Below are positions 25,062 through 34,106 of a stretch of DNA of 64,000 nt, piece by piece (the stretch's first letter is position 1; each line of letters starts with the position of its first letter). The stretch is from JABAQJ01 sp046327745. Lineage in GTDB: Bacteria; Gemmatimonadota; Gemmatimonadetes; Gemmatimonadales; Gemmatimonadaceae. The notes under the pieces are model-generated. The model made no database searches. It was not told the DNA's origin and saw only the letters and a list, made by a program, of their open reading frames with translations. Both the position numbers and the translations under genes were made by a program. The stretch is from contig JAXLXV010000007.1 in NCBI GenBank assembly GCA_046327745.1, positions 620,001 through 684,000 on the forward strand, written 5' to 3'.

Positions 25062-26620
25062 CGGGAGGGGGGAGTGTCCACTCGTTCGAAGATCAGTGCG
25101 TTTGGCATGCCTGCATACGGCCGCAATTCCGGCGGGTCCAGCTTGGTAAGCGCGGTCGCCGACTGAATTCCTTGCTTTGAGGCCGTGATAAAGAAGCGTG
25201 GGCGGTACGATGCAAGAATCGCACGCACTGCGGCAAGATCTTCCTGATCCGAAAGGGGACGAACACGCTCAGTCGCCAGAAACGTAGACGTGGGAAGAGC
25301 TTGCCGTCCGGTATAGAGATAGACGATCAGATCATCTTCCGTGGCAAGCACGTCCCCGGGGTGGGTGTTGCGCGCGATCCACTCCGCGATTGGCTTAGCC
25401 CGTTGTCCCGCGTCTCGCTGGATGGACGTCCACCATTGGTCGCGGAACCCTCGCACGTTGTAGGTCCCAAAGCCAATCAGCAGGGCCGCAGCGCCCGCCA
25501 GTCCAATGCCCCGCAGGGCCCGCGGAGTCGCCGCAGGCGGGCGCCACTGCCAGAGTCGGCGCACCGGCAGGGCCATCGCGAGCAAGACCAACGGCCAAAT
25601 GGCGAGAAAGAAGCGCGTTGGCTCGAACGGCCAGACGAGGGATATGGCGACATAGGCGGCCAGAAAGCCGGCCGTGACCGGTGCAGACCTAACGAGCATC
25701 ACCGTCCCGGCCAGCCCCAGTAGCACGACCGCGACGAAAGCCGCCCCCCGCGGGGCCACCGCGGCCACTGGCATGAACGCAAAGCTGAACATTCCGTCCA
25801 GGCTCTGCAGGTTGGCGGTCAGCACCTGCCGCAGAAACGGGATCCCGCCGGCACGATAGCCATCGGCGAGCCACGGCGTATACGCACCGAACTTTCCGGT
25901 GAGAACCGGCGCGACCTCCGACGCATGCGCCGCCACCCACCATTGCCATGGAAGCAGGCAACACAGCGCGCCGCCAACGAGCGGGGCGAGTGATCGCCAT
26001 CGACCGCGGACCAGCAAGGCGAGTACCGCGGCCGGGAGGGCCGCCACCCCAATCGTGCGCACCAGCGCCAGCGTGCCTAACGCTATGCCAGCCGCGAACG
26101 CCCGCATCGCCGTGGGCCGATCCACCACGTCCTCGGTGTACAGCAACGCACCGATCAGCAGCGCCATGAACAGCGGCTCGGACAATACCACACCGGTGAT
26201 CAGGAGTACGACAATAGACGCCGTTCCAGCCACGGCCAGGCCTGCGGCGGCGGGGACGCCCCACGACAATCGCCGACGCACAAACGCGTACATCGCCAGC
26301 GCCGCCGCAGACAGGAACGCCGCATTGGCAAACTTGAACAGCACGATGTTGTCGGGAAACGAAGGCCACAGACGCCAAAGCAGCGCCAGCACCATGGGAT
26401 AGCCTGGTGGATAGTGCGTGGCGTTAGGTTCACCGGGCAGGTTCAACAGGCGATACCCATGCCCGGTCGCCAATGACTTGGCCAGCACGGTGTAAATGGC
26501 GTCGTCCTGAAAGGCACCCACCGGCCAGGGCGTCACCGTGAGGACGGCGGCCAGCAGCACCACCGCACACACCGCCACGCGGATCACCCGATCGTGGTCG
26601 TCCCAGCGTATGCTGGTCAC
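25058..26620 (-). CDS. PMT-like GT-C membrane glycosyltransferase, copy B
   Basis: A 520-residue polytopic protein with about ten or eleven membrane segments. Its first periplasmic loop has FQDDAIYTVLAKSLATGHGY and PNATHYPPGYPMVLALLW; the paired Asp matches the catalytic acidic pair of protein O-mannosyltransferases (GT39) and ArnT-like enzymes. The soluble C-terminal part follows after about residue 390. It is a paralogue of the next upstream gene, sharing the loop almost word for word. It starts at a GTG that overlaps that gene's stop (GTGA) and ends overlapping the GT2 start (ATGA). Likely transfers a sugar from a polyprenyl carrier to an exported acceptor; the pilin is the obvious candidate from context. 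Confidence 0.82.
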   Translation of the reverse strand: MTSIRWDDHDRVIRVAVCAVVLLAAVLTVTPWPVGAFQDDAIYTVLAKSLATGHGYRLLNLPGEPNATHYPPGYPMVLALLWRLWPSFPDNIVLFKFANAAFLSAAALAMYAFVRRRLSWGVPAAAGLAVAGTASIVVLLITGVVLSEPLFMALLIGALLYTEDVVDRPTAMRAFAAGIALGTLALVRTIGVAALPAAVLALLVRGRWRSLAPLVGGALCCLLPWQWWVAAHASEVAPVLTGKFGAYTPWLADGYRAGGIPFLRQVLTANLQSLDGMFSFAFMPVAAVAPRGAAFVAVVLLGLAGTVMLVRSAPVTAGFLAAYVAISLVWPFEPTRFFLAIWPLVLLAMALPVRRLWQWRPPAATPRALRGIGLAGAAALLIGFGTYNVRGFRDQWWTSIQRDAGQRAKPIAEWIARNTHPGDVLATEDDLIVYLYTGRQALPTSTFLATERVRPLSDQEDLAAVRAILASYRPRFFITASKQGIQSATALTKLDPPELRPYAGMPNALIFERVDTPPSR

Positions 26621-28266
26621 GGCGTCGCGCGAGGACGTCCGAGGGCCGTCGGCGCAAACACCGCGCCGGTCTTGAGGACCGCCACAATGCGAATCTCCGG
26701 CGGACGTTCGACGATCAGTCCGTTCACGGCATACGTCCCATACTCAGTGGACGCCAGGACCCAGTCGACCGGAAACGTGTGGAGAATCGTTCGCAGGTTG
26801 GCCGAGGCAAAGGCCTTGGTTTGCGGCACGACGTGCTCTTGGGCTGTAAAGGCGCCGGTCGGGATCGTGCGCCGTCCCGTGTACAGATGAATCAGGACGT
26901 CATCATCGGTCGCCAGGATGTCCGTGGGCTTGGTGTTCGCCAAGGTCCACTCGGCCAACGGATGTGCGCGATCGGCAACGCTTTGCTGGACCGTGTCCCA
27001 CCAGTGGTGAGTGACACCCTTGACGTTGTAGCCGACGTATCCGACGAACAATGCCGCCGCAGCGCCCGCTAACGCGAACCGCGCCGCGAGGAGCATCCGA
27101 TGTTTGAGCTGATGGGTTTCCGGCGACCGTGCCAACCCCCACGCCCACTGGACGGAGAGGGCATAGCACATTCCCACGAAGGGCCACACCCCCCAGGTGA
27201 AACGCGCCGGAGCGAAGGGCCAGACTACCACCATCAGGAAGTACGCCGCCACAAAGAGGGCGGTCGTCGGGAGCCGGCGGAGAAGACGCAGCAGGCCGCC
27301 CAGAAAGAACCCCGTCAGGGCAACCGTGGCCAGCACGCGCAGCAGCAACGGCATCCCCTCGCTCGCCGTGGAGGCCCAGCCCTGCTCGGTGAGCATGCGC
27401 AGGTTGTGCGCAGCCACACGCCCCAGCCAGCCCAATCCCTCGGTACGAATCGCGTCGGTCCACCAGCCGAAGTACGAACCGTACTTCCCCAGGTAAATGG
27501 CCGGCACCTCGTGCGCGTGGACGCTCACCCACCATTGCCACGGCGCGATCGTACACGCGGTCGCCAGCACCAACGTTCCCGCGCCCCGCCAGTGACGCCG
27601 CCAGAGCAGCACGGCCAGGGCCGCGGGCGCCACCAGCGCGCCCAAAGACCGGATCATGGATAAGGCACCGATCGCGCACCCAGCCACCGCCGCGTCACGC
27701 CAACGTCCGCTGCGCGTCGCCCGTTCCGCGGCGATCAACGTCGGGATCATGAGCGCCAAGAACATCGGTTCGGACAGGACCATGACGGACAACAGCATCA
27801 ACGGCGCGCAGCTGACAAAGGCGACCGTGGTGAGGATCGCCGCGGCCTCACCGAACCCCGCCCACTGCTTGGCAAAGCGATAGGTACCGACCGCCGTCAC
27901 GGAAAGCCACACGGCGTTCGCGTACTTGAACAGGACAACGTTCTCGGGAAACTGCGGCCAGATGCGCCACAAGAGCGAAAGAAACGCTGGGTACAGTGGT
28001 GGGTAGTGCGTGGCGTTAGGCGCCCCTGGCATCTGCAGGAAGCGATACCCTTCCCCCGTCGCCAGGGACTTGGCCAGCACCATGTAGATCCCGTCGTCCT
28101 GAAACACCCCCACCGGCCAGGACCCAATCGACATGACGACGCACAGGGCCGTCAGCGCCGCCAGAGCCAACGGGGTGACGCGCGACCCGTCGGCGCCGGC
28201 GACCCAGATGGGCTCCGTCACCCCCAACGACCACGCACCACTGGCCGAACGGCTTCCGTCACTCAC
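26617..28266 (-). CDS. PMT-like GT-C membrane glycosyltransferase, copy A
   Basis: A 549-residue polytopic membrane protein with the acidic first loop FQDDGIYMVLAKSLATGEGY and PNATHYPPLYPAFLSLLW, the same signature as the following gene. About ten membrane helices precede a soluble C-terminal part. The GTG start overlaps the stop of the sigma-54 activator gene, an unusual direct coupling between regulator and enzyme. The two paralogues differ throughout their C-terminal halves, so they may have different sugars, acceptors or order of action. Family membership is clear from the loop; acceptor is inference. Confidence 0.82.
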   Translation of the reverse strand: MSDGSRSASGAWSLGVTEPIWVAGADGSRVTPLALAALTALCVVMSIGSWPVGVFQDDGIYMVLAKSLATGEGYRFLQMPGAPNATHYPPLYPAFLSLLWRIWPQFPENVVLFKYANAVWLSVTAVGTYRFAKQWAGFGEAAAILTTVAFVSCAPLMLLSVMVLSEPMFLALMIPTLIAAERATRSGRWRDAAVAGCAIGALSMIRSLGALVAPAALAVLLWRRHWRGAGTLVLATACTIAPWQWWVSVHAHEVPAIYLGKYGSYFGWWTDAIRTEGLGWLGRVAAHNLRMLTEQGWASTASEGMPLLLRVLATVALTGFFLGGLLRLLRRLPTTALFVAAYFLMVVVWPFAPARFTWGVWPFVGMCYALSVQWAWGLARSPETHQLKHRMLLAARFALAGAAAALFVGYVGYNVKGVTHHWWDTVQQSVADRAHPLAEWTLANTKPTDILATDDDVLIHLYTGRRTIPTGAFTAQEHVVPQTKAFASANLRTILHTFPVDWVLASTEYGTYAVNGLIVERPPEIRIVAVLKTGAVFAPTALGRPRATP

Positions 28267-29639
28267 GTCTCGGCACCGAACCGCGACAGCTTCCGGTGCA
28301 GCGTGGACGGGTCAATGCCGAGGGATTCCGCCGCCCGCGTCTTGTTGCCGCCTTCCGCTTGCAGGATCCACATGATGTAGGCCCGCTCGATCACGTCCAG
28401 CGTCGGGTTCGGCGTTGGCCGATCTTCGACCAGTCGTTCGGGCGTGCGCGACGTGACGCGCTCGGGGAGGGCCGCCACATCGATGACGTCGCCCGCCGTC
28501 AGGATCCATGCACGCTCCAGCGCGTTCTCCAATTCGCGCACGTTACCTGGCCAGTTGTGTTCCTGAATGGCTTCGACGGCCAGTGGCGTCAGTGACTTGT
28601 TCTCGCCGCGCGTCTCGCAGAGCTTCTGCAGGAAGACGTCGACCAGCAGCGGGATGTCCTCGCGGCGCTCGCGCAGTGGTGGCAGGTGCAACGCAATGAC
28701 GTTCAGTCGGTAGAACAGGTCGCGACGGAAGTGCCCGCGACGGATTTCCTCATCGAGGTCACGATTGGTGGCAGCGATCAACCGCGTGTCCGTGGGGATC
28801 GCCTCGGTGGAGCCGACGGGGATGATCTGCCGGTTCTGGAGGACGCGCAGCAGCTTCACCTGCGTGGCCGGCGTCGTCTCGCCGATTTCGTCCAGGAAGA
28901 ACGTTCCCTTGGCGGCAGCCGCGAACAGACCGGTCTTATCCTTCACAGCTCCGGTGAACGAGCCCTTGGTGTGACCGAACAACTCGCTCTCCAACAAGCT
29001 CTCCGGAAGGGCACCGCAGTTGATCGACAGGAATGGGCCCTCGGAACGGTTGGAGAGGTCGTGGATGTAGCGGGAGATGACCTCTTTCCCTGTTCCCGAC
29101 TCGCCCTGGATCAGCACGGTCGATTCGGTGGGCGCCACCGTCTCTGCCAGCTGGAGTACTTCCATCCAGGACTTGCTCTTACCGATCGGACGGCCGGTGA
29201 CGCTCTTCTCGCGCCGCTTGATCTCCTGCTTGAGGGATTGGTTCTCCACGCGCAGGCGCCGGTGCTCCGCGGCGCGACGGAGGATCGCCACCAACTCGTC
29301 GTTGCGGAACGGCTTCTGGATGTAGTAGAAGGCCCCGTCGTTCACCGCCTGCATCGCCGACTGAAGCGTGGCCTGCGCCGTCATGAGAATGACCGGTGCG
29401 TTGCCATCGCGCTGCTTGGCGGCGCTCAGGATCTCGAGACCGGACACATTCGGCATGCGCACATCCGTGAGCACGATGTCCGGCGACGTGTTGGCGATTT
29501 GCTCCAGGCCCTCGCGACCACCTAACGCGACGGTCGGGGAGAAGCCCTCATTCTTGAGCAGGATGCGGAGCGAATCGAGGATCCCCGCCTCGTCGTCGAT
29601 GACGAGGACGCTGGGTCCTTGCGAAGCACGTTCGGTCAC
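28263..29639 (-). CDS. pilR: PilR/NtrC-type sigma-54 response regulator
   Basis: A 458-residue activator: receiver domain (about 8-125, phospho-Asp in DIVLTDVRMPN), AAA+ sigma-54 interaction domain with Walker A GESGTGKE, the sigma-54 loop as GSFTGA instead of the usual GAFTGA, Walker B FFLDEIGE and the Arg-finger region, and a Fis-type helix-turn-helix at the end (GNKTRAAESLGIDPSTLHRK). The Ala-to-Ser change in the loop occurs in some active family members. It starts with GTG overlapping the kinase stop. Pairing with a six-helix PAS kinase and nearby pilins argues for PilR; its own operon links it to glycosyltransferases as well. Confidence 0.9.
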   Translation of the reverse strand: MTERASQGPSVLVIDDEAGILDSLRILLKNEGFSPTVALGGREGLEQIANTSPDIVLTDVRMPNVSGLEILSAAKQRDGNAPVILMTAQATLQSAMQAVNDGAFYYIQKPFRNDELVAILRRAAEHRRLRVENQSLKQEIKRREKSVTGRPIGKSKSWMEVLQLAETVAPTESTVLIQGESGTGKEVISRYIHDLSNRSEGPFLSINCGALPESLLESELFGHTKGSFTGAVKDKTGLFAAAAKGTFFLDEIGETTPATQVKLLRVLQNRQIIPVGSTEAIPTDTRLIAATNRDLDEEIRRGHFRRDLFYRLNVIALHLPPLRERREDIPLLVDVFLQKLCETRGENKSLTPLAVEAIQEHNWPGNVRELENALERAWILTAGDVIDVAALPERVTSRTPERLVEDRPTPNPTLDVIERAYIMWILQAEGGNKTRAAESLGIDPSTLHRKLSRFGAET

Positions 29640-31318
29640 GTGGTACCTCCGGAATCAGTATGGCGCTGCGGCAGCAGAACGGTCACGCGGGTCCCCGTGT
29701 CGTCGCTGTCGACGAACACAAAGCCGCGGTGTGCCTCGATGGCGCGGTGCACCACCGAGAGTCCCAGCCCGCTGCCGCCGGGCTTGGTCGTGAAGAAAGG
29801 GTCAAACAATCGGTCGCGAATTTCCGTCGGGATGCCCGATCCCTGGTCCGTCACCTTCACCATCGCGCCGCCGCTCTCGAAGGCAACGCCAGCCGGTGTT
29901 TCGTCGGGGCGGATCGCCGAGACCTCCACCCGCACCCGAGACCCGGGGGGTGAGGCTTGCACGGCGTTCAACGTCAGGTTGAACAGTGCGCGATGCAGCA
30001 GATCCTCGTCACCTTCAACCACCAGCAACGCCTCCGGTACGACGCACTCTACGGTCAGGCCCTCCGGAACATCCGGATGCGACTCAGCCAATCGCGCGGC
30101 GCCCTTGGCCACGGCGCGAATATCCACCTGTACCACCTTGGCGACGCGCACCCGCGCAAAGTCCAGAAACTCCGTGAGCAACCGGGCCAATCGATCCGAC
30201 TCGCGTACGATCAGCGACGCCAAGGTCTGCTCGTCGGAGGTCGCGCGCGGCGAACGTCCTAGCTGCTCCACGGCGCTTCGGATGGACGCCAGCGGATTCT
30301 TGATTTCATGGGCCAGCGATGCGCTCAGTTCGGCGACGGCCTCCAAACGCTCGGCCCGCATGTGCAACGTGTCCAACCGTTTTTGGTCGGAGATGTCCTG
30401 GAAGATGGCGGTCGCCGATCCGCCGTCGCCGCCGTGGCCATTCCCGTTGCTGGTGAACGTGGTGTTGAGCCCGATCGGAAAGCGGCGGCCATTGGTCAGT
30501 ACCGTTCCCTCGGCGCGGGTGGTACGAACTCCCTCGCGAGACGCGCGCTCCAAGGCACGCGCCAGGGCCGGCGACACCGGTTCAATGGCCGTGAAGGCTG
30601 GACGCCCCACATGCTCTTCCAGCGAAATACCTAACAAGGCACTGGCCGTGGGATTGGCGTACAGGAGCTGCCCCCCGGCGTCTACTGTGATGATGCCGGC
30701 GCGGATGTTGCGCAGGATATCCGTCGCCTGCAATCGAACCTTCACCAGCTCCGCGGCCAGTTCCTCGCGCATGTGGCGCGACTCGCGCAGGCGGGACGCA
30801 ATGTAGGCACTGCTCACCGCCACTACGGCGAACACGGTCAGCTGCAACCAGAGTCCGGCGCCGGCAGCCATGGGCGCCTCGTTCCGGATGATCGTGTCGG
30901 CGAAATAGAGGAAGCAGCCGAGCACGGCGATCAGGATACCTCCCGTCGCACTCAGGAACAGCGACGAGAGGGCGATGACCAGGATGTAGAGGGCGGCGAA
31001 CTGCGACGCACCCGCGCCGGTCAGGTGCACGATCGTCGTCGCCAAGGCCAAGTCGAACAGGGCCTGCACGGCCAGGAACGCCGATGTCAGGGGCCTTTGG
31101 TAAAACTCGGAATAGGCCGCCGACCCCGCGGTGAAGATCATCGCCACGGTGATGACCAGCGACGCTATCAGGGTCGACGAGCTCTCCGCGTCCTTCCAGA
31201 CAAGGATCGCGGCTAGGTAAATCGCGGCAGACAGCGCCAATCGCCCGACAAAGACCCAGCGCAGCAAGCGCCGAACGTCGAGGAAAAGCGGTAGCCTAAG
31301 TGCAACCGGGGAATTCAC
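29636..31318 (-). CDS. pilS: PilS/NtrB-type membrane sensor kinase
   Basis: A kinase of about 560 residues with the PilS plan: six hydrophobic segments near the N-terminus, a cytosolic PAS domain (IRAGIITVDAGGQLLYANPT), HisKA with ASLAHEIKNPLASIRSAVEQ and HATPase with NLTLNAVQASP, DQGSGIP and GGSGLGLSVV. No large periplasmic domain is present. In Pseudomonas PilS senses pilin in the membrane through its helices; the same is possible here. The GTG at 31316-31318 is my choice of start because it opens just before the first basic segment; a frame from 31444 is open too but its first 40 residues look like non-coding sequence. Its stop overlaps the regulator start. Confidence 0.88.
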   Translation of the reverse strand: MNSPVALRLPLFLDVRRLLRWVFVGRLALSAAIYLAAILVWKDAESSSTLIASLVITVAMIFTAGSAAYSEFYQRPLTSAFLAVQALFDLALATTIVHLTGAGASQFAALYILVIALSSLFLSATGGILIAVLGCFLYFADTIIRNEAPMAAGAGLWLQLTVFAVVAVSSAYIASRLRESRHMREELAAELVKVRLQATDILRNIRAGIITVDAGGQLLYANPTASALLGISLEEHVGRPAFTAIEPVSPALARALERASREGVRTTRAEGTVLTNGRRFPIGLNTTFTSNGNGHGGDGGSATAIFQDISDQKRLDTLHMRAERLEAVAELSASLAHEIKNPLASIRSAVEQLGRSPRATSDEQTLASLIVRESDRLARLLTEFLDFARVRVAKVVQVDIRAVAKGAARLAESHPDVPEGLTVECVVPEALLVVEGDEDLLHRALFNLTLNAVQASPPGSRVRVEVSAIRPDETPAGVAFESGGAMVKVTDQGSGIPTEIRDRLFDPFFTTKPGGSGLGLSVVHRAIEAHRGFVFVDSDDTGTRVTVLLPQRHTDSGGTT

Positions 31319-31516
31319 TTCAGCGGTCCGGTACCAGGCTTGCAGTTTGCAATGGGAGGTTCGCAGAGCCGACTGAGGCATTCTGCTACGCCTAGGACGA
31401 CTCGCCTTCCCGCGGGTTTCCGGAATCTTCCTGAGAGGCGTCACACCCAGGCCCCGCCCAGCCTTCGGTCCCGGGTTATCCTTCCGTCACCCTTCCCCGA
31501 CCATACCACCGGCTCG

Positions 31517-31948
31517 ATGGACCCCGACGACCTGATCATCGACGAGACGCATACCATCCCGGCTGCGGAACTGGTCTACCGGGCGACGCGCTCCGGGGGA
31601 GCCGGGGGCCAGCATGTCAACACGTCGAGCACCCGAATCGAACTCCTGTGGGAGGTCGGGCGATCGTCCGCGCTCACCGACGAGGAACGGGCGGTGGTGC
31701 AGGAGCGACTGTCCGCTCGACTGGATGCGACCGGTGCCGTCCGCATCGTTTCCAGCGAGACGCGGAGTCAGCTGCAAAACCGAGAGCGGGCTAAAGCGCG
31801 GTTAGGCGAACTCGTTCGTCAGGCGCTCGTTCCTCGCAAGACGCGCCGTCGAACAAGGCCGTCGCGTGCCGCCCGCGAGGAACGATTGGCCGACAAAAAG
31901 CAGCGGTCCAAACGAAAATCGGATCGTCGTCAGGGCAACTGGGAGTAG
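31517..31948 (+). CDS. arfB: ArfB/YaeJ-type peptidyl-tRNA hydrolase (ribosome rescue)
   Basis: A 143-residue GGQ-domain protein that frees stalled ribosomes without a stop codon. It has RSGGAGGQHVNTSSTRIELL, with the catalytic GGQ, then RSQLQNRERAKARL, and a basic C-terminal tail (RKTRRRTRPSRAAREERLAD) that in E. coli ArfB enters the empty mRNA channel. The ATG at 31517-31519 removes an upstream open stretch with no coding character. The length agrees with E. coli ArfB (140). It is convergent with the TPR gene, with nine bases between the stops. Confidence 0.93.
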   Translation: MDPDDLIIDETHTIPAAELVYRATRSGGAGGQHVNTSSTRIELLWEVGRSSALTDEERAVVQERLSARLDATGAVRIVSSETRSQLQNRERAKARLGELVRQALVPRKTRRRTRPSRAAREERLADKKQRSKRKSDRRQGNWE

Positions 31949-31957
31949 TGACGCCGC

Positions 31958-32647
31958 TTACGCCGACGGCCCCAGATGCTCGGTCTTGAGTCGCGCCAAG
32001 GCCTGGCGGGCACCGGCCGCCTCCATGGTATCTGGGAACTCGTCGATCAGACGACGCAGTTCGCGCATTGCCCGTCCACGATCGCCTAACGGTCCGACCA
32101 TCAAGTCGATCAGGCGTTGCGTGGCGTACATTCGCTGGCGGGCAGAGGCCGACGGCATCTCTCGTAGTTCAGCCAGGAGTTGGACGGCTCGTTGCGGCTG
32201 ACCGTGGGCAGCGCAGGCTTCGGCCATCTCACCCCGCAAGGTCGCGTCATCTGGATTCGCCACCCTCGCCGCCTCGTAGGCTTCCAGCGCTTCTTGAATC
32301 CGGCCGCGGGCGATCAGCGACTGTTCATACGAGTAGGACTTTTGATACGGGACCGACTTGCCACTCGGCTGAATGAATGACAGAAACGCTCGGCCTGACG
32401 ATTCAACGAACCAGCTGGACCACTTCCACGTACCGACGCCCGCGACCGTGCCAGTGGCCAAGATGACGAGAATGACGGCGGGGCCTCGAATGCCGATCAG
32501 TTCGGCGAGCGGAACGCCGACGCCGGCGAACACGACGCCCATGCAGATGCCAGCAATCCGGGTACGCCACTCGCCGACCGCGTCCACATGCATCGCGGCG
32601 GCGATCTTCGGAGACCCTTCTTGGGGAACGTGCGATGACGGCGTCAT
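31958..32647 (-). CDS. Membrane-anchored tetratricopeptide protein
   Basis: A 229-residue protein of unknown function. Two membrane helices near residues 28-68 (RIAGICMGVVFAGVGVPLAE and GPAVILVILATGTVAGVGTW) are followed by a cytoplasmic part with two or three TPR-like helical pairs (IARGRIQEALEAYEAARVAN, GQPQRAVQLLAELREMPSAS, DRGRAMRELRRLIDEFPDTM). I start it at the ATG 32645-32647; upstream sequence in frame is Cys-rich and unlikely to be coding. It may serve as a protein-protein adaptor. Nothing around it points to a pathway. Confidence 0.75.
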   Translation of the reverse strand: MTPSSHVPQEGSPKIAAAMHVDAVGEWRTRIAGICMGVVFAGVGVPLAELIGIRGPAVILVILATGTVAGVGTWKWSSWFVESSGRAFLSFIQPSGKSVPYQKSYSYEQSLIARGRIQEALEAYEAARVANPDDATLRGEMAEACAAHGQPQRAVQLLAELREMPSASARQRMYATQRLIDLMVGPLGDRGRAMRELRRLIDEFPDTMEAAGARQALARLKTEHLGPSA

Positions 32648-32779
32648 GAGAGCGTAACGTGGGACCGAGAAGAAGACGCACCGGGTGCAACACACGGCAC
32701 GCCCTGCTGGCACTCCCCAGTATCGGTCGTTTCATTTGGGAGGCGCGCTTCTGATGATCTTTGGCCCTCTGCAACGACC

Positions 32780-33319
32780 ATGACGACGTATTGCGAAATC
32801 GCCAGCGGTCACGAGTTCCACGGACCGTACCATGATACGGAGTACGGCTTCCCGGTTCGCGATGACGACTTACTGTTCGAACGCCTCATGCTGGAGATCA
32901 ATCAGGCCGGATTGAGCTGGCTCACGATCCTTAAAAAGCGGCAGGGCTTTCGTAAGGCCTATCATGGATTCGAGGTCGCCCGCGTGGCGCGCTATGGCGC
33001 GAGGGACACCCAGCGGTTGCTCGGCGACGCGAGCATCATTCGCAATCGGTTGAAAGTGCAGGCAGCCATCGAGAACGCCAAGCGCGTGCAGGGATTGCAG
33101 AAGTCTCACGGATCGTTCGGCGCGTGGCTCGATGCACAAGCGGCCACCACGCTCGACGCATGGCGGCCGGTTTTCAAGAAGACGTTTGTGTTTACGGGCG
33201 GCGAAATCGTCCATTCGTTTCTCATGAGCACCGGCTACCTGCCAGGTGCTCATGACGACTCGTGCCCCGTCTATCGCAAGATTCTGCGACTCAAGCCAGC
33301 GTGGACGCGCCGCACCTAA
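32780..33319 (+). CDS. tag: 3-methyladenine DNA glycosylase I
   Basis: Removes 3-methyladenine from alkylated DNA. The 179 residues contain the Tag hallmarks: Cys5 and His18 (YCEIASG and YHDTEYGFPV) and the C-terminal GAHDDSCPVYRK provide the four zinc ligands, and LFERLMLEINQAGLSWLTIL holds the catalytic-region Glu. The length matches E. coli Tag (187). Its TAA stop shares the bases CTAA with the stop of the convergent outer-membrane gene, and these bases lie inside a CCTAACG repeat. The gene appears intact. Confidence 0.95.
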   Translation: MTTYCEIASGHEFHGPYHDTEYGFPVRDDDLLFERLMLEINQAGLSWLTILKKRQGFRKAYHGFEVARVARYGARDTQRLLGDASIIRNRLKVQAAIENAKRVQGLQKSHGSFGAWLDAQAATTLDAWRPVFKKTFVFTGGEIVHSFLMSTGYLPGAHDDSCPVYRKILRLKPAWTRRT

Positions 33320-34095
33320 CGAATCGGAACTGAAATGCCGATTCGATAGGTGATGAGGTTGGCCTGACTCTCGATCGGGTTGATCTGGATGCCGCCGTTC
33401 GGGAGGTCGACGATGCTGCCCTTTCGCAGGTACTTCACCTGGCCGTTGTTGTGGTACTGCGCCCCGATGTCCAGGTTGACGTCCTTTCGCACGCCGAGCG
33501 GAATTAGGAAGCCGCCGCCGCCCTTCCACTGGAGTGTCCAGTCGTCGTAGTTGGTGGTGCTCGCGAAGGGTTCGTTGTTGTTGTTGCTCCCTTCGACCGA
33601 CGACTCGGTGAAGAAGTACGCGAAGCCCACACCACCATTGATGTACGGCCGAATCGGTCCACCCCGAGCGGTCAGCTGCGGGCCCAGCGACGCGTACACG
33701 ATGTTGTTGGACGTCGTCAGGTCCACCAAGATGCGTCCTCCGATGGTGCCTGACAGTGGAACGCGCTGCGTTTCGCGCCCGTAGGCGAGCCAACCGCCGT
33801 CCGCCCGCAGGCTCAACAGCCCGCGTGAGTCCAGGTTCAGTCGAAAGAAGCCGTCCAGTCCAACGCCTTGGCGCACGTAGTCGTGAAAGGCGCCGCTGGG
33901 CTGCGCATAAAAGAATGACGCCCCCGCCTCGAACCGACGGTTGCGGCTGAACGGATCGTCTTTGTCGTCAAGGCTGCCAGCTGGAACCACGGACACACCG
34001 CGATCATCGGGCGGCAGTCGTCGCTGGGCCGAAAGGGCGGCGGGTAGAAGCACCAACGCCGCGGCGATCAGGGGGGAAAGTGTGCGGGATCGCAT
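33316..34095 (-). CDS. Outer-membrane beta-barrel protein
   Basis: A 259-residue secreted protein with signal peptide MRSRTLSPLIAAALVLLPAA ending LSAQ. The mature part shows alternating beta-strand patterns typical of small outer-membrane barrels (RFEAGASFFYAQPSGAFHDY, LSLRADGGWLAYGRE, PYINGGVGFAYFF, VNLDIGAQYHNNG) and ends in ITYRIGISVPIR. The last residue is Arg, not the common Phe or Tyr. Function unknown. It probably follows the metalloprotease gene in transcription, but a hairpin at 34107-34141 lies between them. Its stop overlaps tag. Confidence 0.8.
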   Translation of the reverse strand: MRSRTLSPLIAAALVLLPAALSAQRRLPPDDRGVSVVPAGSLDDKDDPFSRNRRFEAGASFFYAQPSGAFHDYVRQGVGLDGFFRLNLDSRGLLSLRADGGWLAYGRETQRVPLSGTIGGRILVDLTTSNNIVYASLGPQLTARGGPIRPYINGGVGFAYFFTESSVEGSNNNNEPFASTTNYDDWTLQWKGGGGFLIPLGVRKDVNLDIGAQYHNNGQVKYLRKGSIVDLPNGGIQINPIESQANLITYRIGISVPIR

Positions 34096-34106
34096 ATGAT
34101 TGTTTC

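Noticed and set aside
24087..25166. A 359-residue plus-strand frame across the GT2 gene and its terminator
   Set aside because: It runs through a clear terminator hairpin and opposes a well-supported glycosyltransferase.
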